The notes under the pieces are model-generated. The model saw only the letters and a list, made by a program, of their open reading frames with translations. It made no database searches and had not been told where the DNA came from. The position numbers were made by a program, and so were the translations under genes. This document shows positions 61,895 to 64,000 of a stretch of 64,000 nt of DNA, one piece after another. Source of the stretch: Strix aluco (lineage: Eukaryota > Chordata > Aves > Strigiformes > Strigidae); NCBI RefSeq assembly GCF_031877795.1, contig NC_133935.1, positions 53,883,330 through 53,947,329 on the forward strand, in the 5' to 3' direction. How positions within the stretch are numbered: position 1 is the stretch's first letter; each line of letters begins with the position of its first letter.

Positions 61895-62006
61895 AACAGA
61901 GTGTTCTGGCAGTCCCCGCATGGTAGAGAGGACCCACAAGCAGACGACGTGGTGCTGTTTACCCTGAAGAAGTGAGTGTGTGTGCTGGAAAGCGCTGACC
62001 GCTCTA
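61895..62006 (+). other. SLC38A4: SLC38A4 5' untranslated leader within the first coding exon
   Basis: The exon begins after a clear acceptor: the pyrimidine-rich TGTTGTGTTTTGTTTGCAG ends at 61894. The 112 bases before the start codon are untranslated in the main frame. They contain one upstream AUG at 61920 that opens a 15-codon frame ending at 61965-61967, 39 bases before the main ATG. A donor-like GTGAGT lies at 61972-61977. Because the exon starts with an acceptor, at least one further leader exon must lie upstream. The exact border is inferred from the consensus and not from transcripts. Confidence 0.78.
61920..61967 (+). CDS. Upstream ORF in the SLC38A4 leader, 15 codons
   Basis: The first AUG of the leader exon opens the peptide MVERTHKQTTWCCLP and ends in TGA. 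Its start has C at -3 and G at +4, an intermediate context much like that of the main start codon, which also has C at -3 and G at +4. The frame does not overlap the main coding sequence. Upstream ORFs commonly lower main-frame translation and can mediate control under amino-acid shortage. For SLC38 transporters as amino-acid responsive genes this would make sense, but no regulation is shown by the sequence itself. Whether this AUG is in the mature mRNA depends on exon use. Confidence 0.5.
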   Translation: MVERTHKQTTWCCLP

Positions 62007-62125
62007 ATGGATCGCATGGAGCTGCAGAAAGTCAACATCGAACTTGATGATCAGAGCAACAGTGGGGAAAGCCTTGAAGACAACTACACGGAGCTGGTTG
62101 ATTCAGAAAAGGCTGCAATTAGGAG
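62007..62125 (+). CDS. SLC38A4: SLC38A4 (SNAT4) first coding exon, N-terminal cytosolic tail
   Basis: SLC38A4 is a plasma-membrane transporter of the amino acid/auxin permease superfamily. It carries small neutral amino acids together with Na+ and also accepts cationic amino acids. This exon encodes its first 39 residues plus two bases of codon 40. The protein begins MDRMELQKVNIELDDQSNSG, followed by an ESLEDNYTEL acidic stretch and VDSEKAAI. This matches the SNAT4 pattern MD-MEL--VNIE-DD, SGES and SEKAA, and not the N termini of SNAT1 or SNAT2 as I know them. The start is the first ATG of this frame in the exon; a second in-frame ATG at 62016 is a possible alternative, with no better context. 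The exon ends AGGAG before the donor GTAAGC (62126). The CDS continues as join(62007..62125,62938..63028) and on beyond the window. Confidence 0.93.
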
Positions 62126-62937
62126 GTAAGCATTTAAATGGGAAGGCTGTTCTGTTAAGGCTAGAAATAAGTAACCAAAAAGCAAACTCCACTAATGGTA
62201 TCTGGGACTCAAAACATTTCCTAGGTAATGCAATGAATTTAGTGTGATTGTTTAGCTAGTGTTTTCCCACAGCACCAACCATCTCTGTTCTGCTCTCTGC
62301 AGCATGGTGTGCCCAGCACAACAGGGGCAGCCCAGGTTCCCCCTTGCTGGCCACTGCCTGCAGTGACCTCTTCAGGCACCCACTTGGCAATTTTCAACCA
62401 CTCCAGTCAGATAGGACATGTGTAAATTAATATGCTCCCAGGGCAGTGCTCATCTCCCATGGGGCAGCCCACCCTCAGGCATCTCCGCCAGAAGCCCCTA
62501 TAGCACCAGAACCTGGGTGGCCTGAGAAAGACATCTCAAAGCCAGCCATCAGCCTCCAGCTTTCAGCTTGCTGAACCCCCTGGCACATACCTCCAACAGG
62601 GCAGTTGCAAGGCACTTTGTTCCTCAGCTGTGAAGTACCTGCTCAGCTTTAGCACATTGCTGGCAGTAAGGAATTGTCATTTTCCAACATCTGTAATCAG
62701 ATATAATTTGAAGATTACTGGTTTTAAAACTAAATTCCAAGGCAAAACAAAGATCTATTAAACATGTCATTGGACATGAGAATCTTACAGGAGTAAAGAG
62801 GGGTTTTTCTGAAGGATTTTTAAATATTCATTGAGATGTCAAAGGAAAGTTTCCACTGATGAGAAAAGGCACTACTTGAACATAATGTGTGTGTCATAAG
62901 CCTTATCTAATATTTTCTTATTTTTCTTCATGTTCAG
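62126..62937 (+). other. SLC38A4: SLC38A4 intron, 812 bases
   Basis: It starts GTAAGC and ends in a strong polypyrimidine tract with acceptor (TTCTTATTTTTCTTCATG then TTCAG). The phase is 2: two bases of codon 40 are before it and the third after. The middle, about 62270-62600, is GC-richer and contains no recognisable repeat. A + strand frame at 62044-62247 is only exon read in another phase running on into the intron, and is not a gene. Confidence 0.88.
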
Positions 62938-63028
62938 TGCATTTGCTAGTGATGATGCAGAAAGTCAGAAGTTCCTTACAAATGGATATCTGGGTAAAAA
63001 GAAATTGGAAGAATATAGTGAAGAATAT
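62938..63028 (+). CDS. SLC38A4: SLC38A4 (SNAT4) second coding exon
   Basis: This exon completes codon 40 (AG+T, serine) and adds 30 residues, to residue 70. It reads AFASDDAESQKFLTNGYLGK and then KKLEEYSEEY. The ESQKFLTNG-LGKKKL block is diagnostic of SNAT4 and sits in the cytosolic tail just before the HHPGTTSFGMS segment that precedes the first membrane helix. That segment is expected in the next exon and is not found before the window ends. The exon ends TAT before a consensus donor GTAAGT (63029), in phase 0. All ten or eleven transmembrane helices lie outside the window, so no transport residues can be checked here. Confidence 0.93.
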
Positions 63029-64000
63029 GTAAGTTTTATTCAATTTTAAGGGTAATTGCAAAGTAAATCTTATTGACCTGAATCTTTTTCCAAAAGTTTC
63101 AGTAAACAAAGTTACTCTAGATCTTGATCAGTATAATCTTGGCTTTGGAAGAGTAAACATATTTTCTAACAGTTAGTGCAGCAAACCTTTTCTGTTGTCT
63201 TGCAAGCAAAACTGCATCTTTCCTTCACAAGTATTCAGAAAAATTCCTCACATCATACTTGGACTTCAGTAGCACCCATGTCATCTCACCTGAGATGTTC
63301 AGCCAGGGTGGGTCTGCACCCATTTTTCTGATAGGAGATTTGGTTCAGGGGAACTTTGTTGTTCCTATATCAAGTTAGAACTGGGCCTTAGTGCATATGC
63401 ATTTGTATTGTTTGTTTCCAGAGTCAGTGTAAATGAATCCACATCCAGCTGCATTGCTTTAAAGAAAGGACATTCACGTTTGGCTTTACAATGCTGAACA
63501 TTACACACTCAGCACACCTCCAGCTCTTTCCATGTGCCAATGGAAGTACAGCATTGGTTTCTGGGGGGTTCATAGGGGTATCTCCTGGGGGGTTCATGGG
63601 GGTATCTCTCTGCTCAGGATTTAACTTTATTCAAAGTTTTCATGAACATCTGATTTTTTAAAAAATCAGTAATTTGAAAATCTGTTAGATAACAGCATGT
63701 ATTTCTATAGAGGCTGGCCAACACAGCCAGTTGTGGCTATGTCACCTCAGTTGCCTGTCAGGAATGTAGCTCTCCCCCACACTGAGACAAGAGGAGAGTG
63801 GGAAGAGGCAAACACCTACCAGCACAGCTGGCTTTGGGGATAGAAGAGGCTCCTTATGGTGGAAATCACCTGTGAGCTCAGGAACCTTGACACAGCTCCA
63901 CCTCTAAAAGATCAAGGAAGCAATACAGGGAAAAACAGCAGACATGATAATTAGTCTGTTGTTCTCAGTAAAATGCAAATTAATTGCCATTTTCTGTTCT
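63029..64000 (+). other. SLC38A4: SLC38A4 next intron, 5' part
   Basis: This begins with GTAAGT and runs off the end of the window. I found no exon in it that continues the SNAT4 reading frame. It holds a 24-bp tandem repeat (63561-63608) and no recognised transposon. Confidence 0.8.
63561..63608. repeat. 24-bp tandem repeat in an SLC38A4 intron
   Basis: Two units of CTGGGGGGTTCATAGGGGTA plus TCTC lie in direct succession (63561-63584, 63585-63608), with one A/G difference. The G-runs give the + strand four tracts of at least four G in 50 bases. Confidence 0.9.

Noticed and set aside
62044-62247. 67-codon + strand frame over the first SLC38A4 coding exon
   Set aside because: It reads the exon in the wrong phase and runs through the splice donor into the intron.
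1-64000. CRISPR arrays, bacterial operons, phage or plasmid genes, endogenous retrovirus genes
   Set aside because: No spaced direct-repeat array, no ribosome-binding-site-led gene clusters, and no LTR pair, gag, pol or env signature beyond the CR1 non-LTR reverse transcriptases.
1-64000. tRNA, rRNA and other classical RNA genes
   Set aside because: I saw no B-box-like GGTTCGAATCC motif in a cloverleaf setting and no ribosomal sequence; small divergent RNA genes could still be missed by eye.

Overview
This is vertebrate nuclear DNA, almost certainly from a bird. It is AT-rich and intron- and intergenic-like. The only interspersed repeats I recognise are CR1 LINEs, in both orientations and nearly all 5'-truncated, with the typical tail of short ATTCTATG-like repeats. 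I see no Alu, B1, MIR or L1 signature. There are no operons, bacterial genes, phage genes or CRISPR arrays. I cannot name the species.

The only cellular gene I can support is at the right end. A non-coding leader joined to a start codon at 62007, and a second coding exon at 62938-63028, encode the first 70 residues of the amino-acid transporter SLC38A4 (SNAT4) on the + strand. Both exons have proper splice sites, and the reading phase carries across the 812-base intron. The gene continues past the window. Its promoter or first leader exon is not proven; the best candidate is a CpG-enriched patch at about 60030-60430.

The other 60 kb, upstream of SLC38A4, looks like a gene desert. It holds nine CR1 remnants, which split into a WLES-type and a WIES-type reverse-transcriptase lineage plus older fragments. 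The two long copies are at 640-2359 and 41015-43264. A 5'-truncated CR1 sits directly against another at 7191-7757. One copy seems to have lost its middle (20136-20582 and 21550-21626). Simple repeats, small tandem duplications and a few hairpins are scattered between them. Most open frames in this stretch are chance frames or CR1 relics.

I did not find a previously undescribed biological system. The points most worth checking are the SLC38A4 leader, which has a 15-codon upstream ORF plus an internal donor-like site that would remove the start codon, the candidate promoter patch, the paired CR1 insertions, and two AT-rich blocks that read like conserved non-coding elements.
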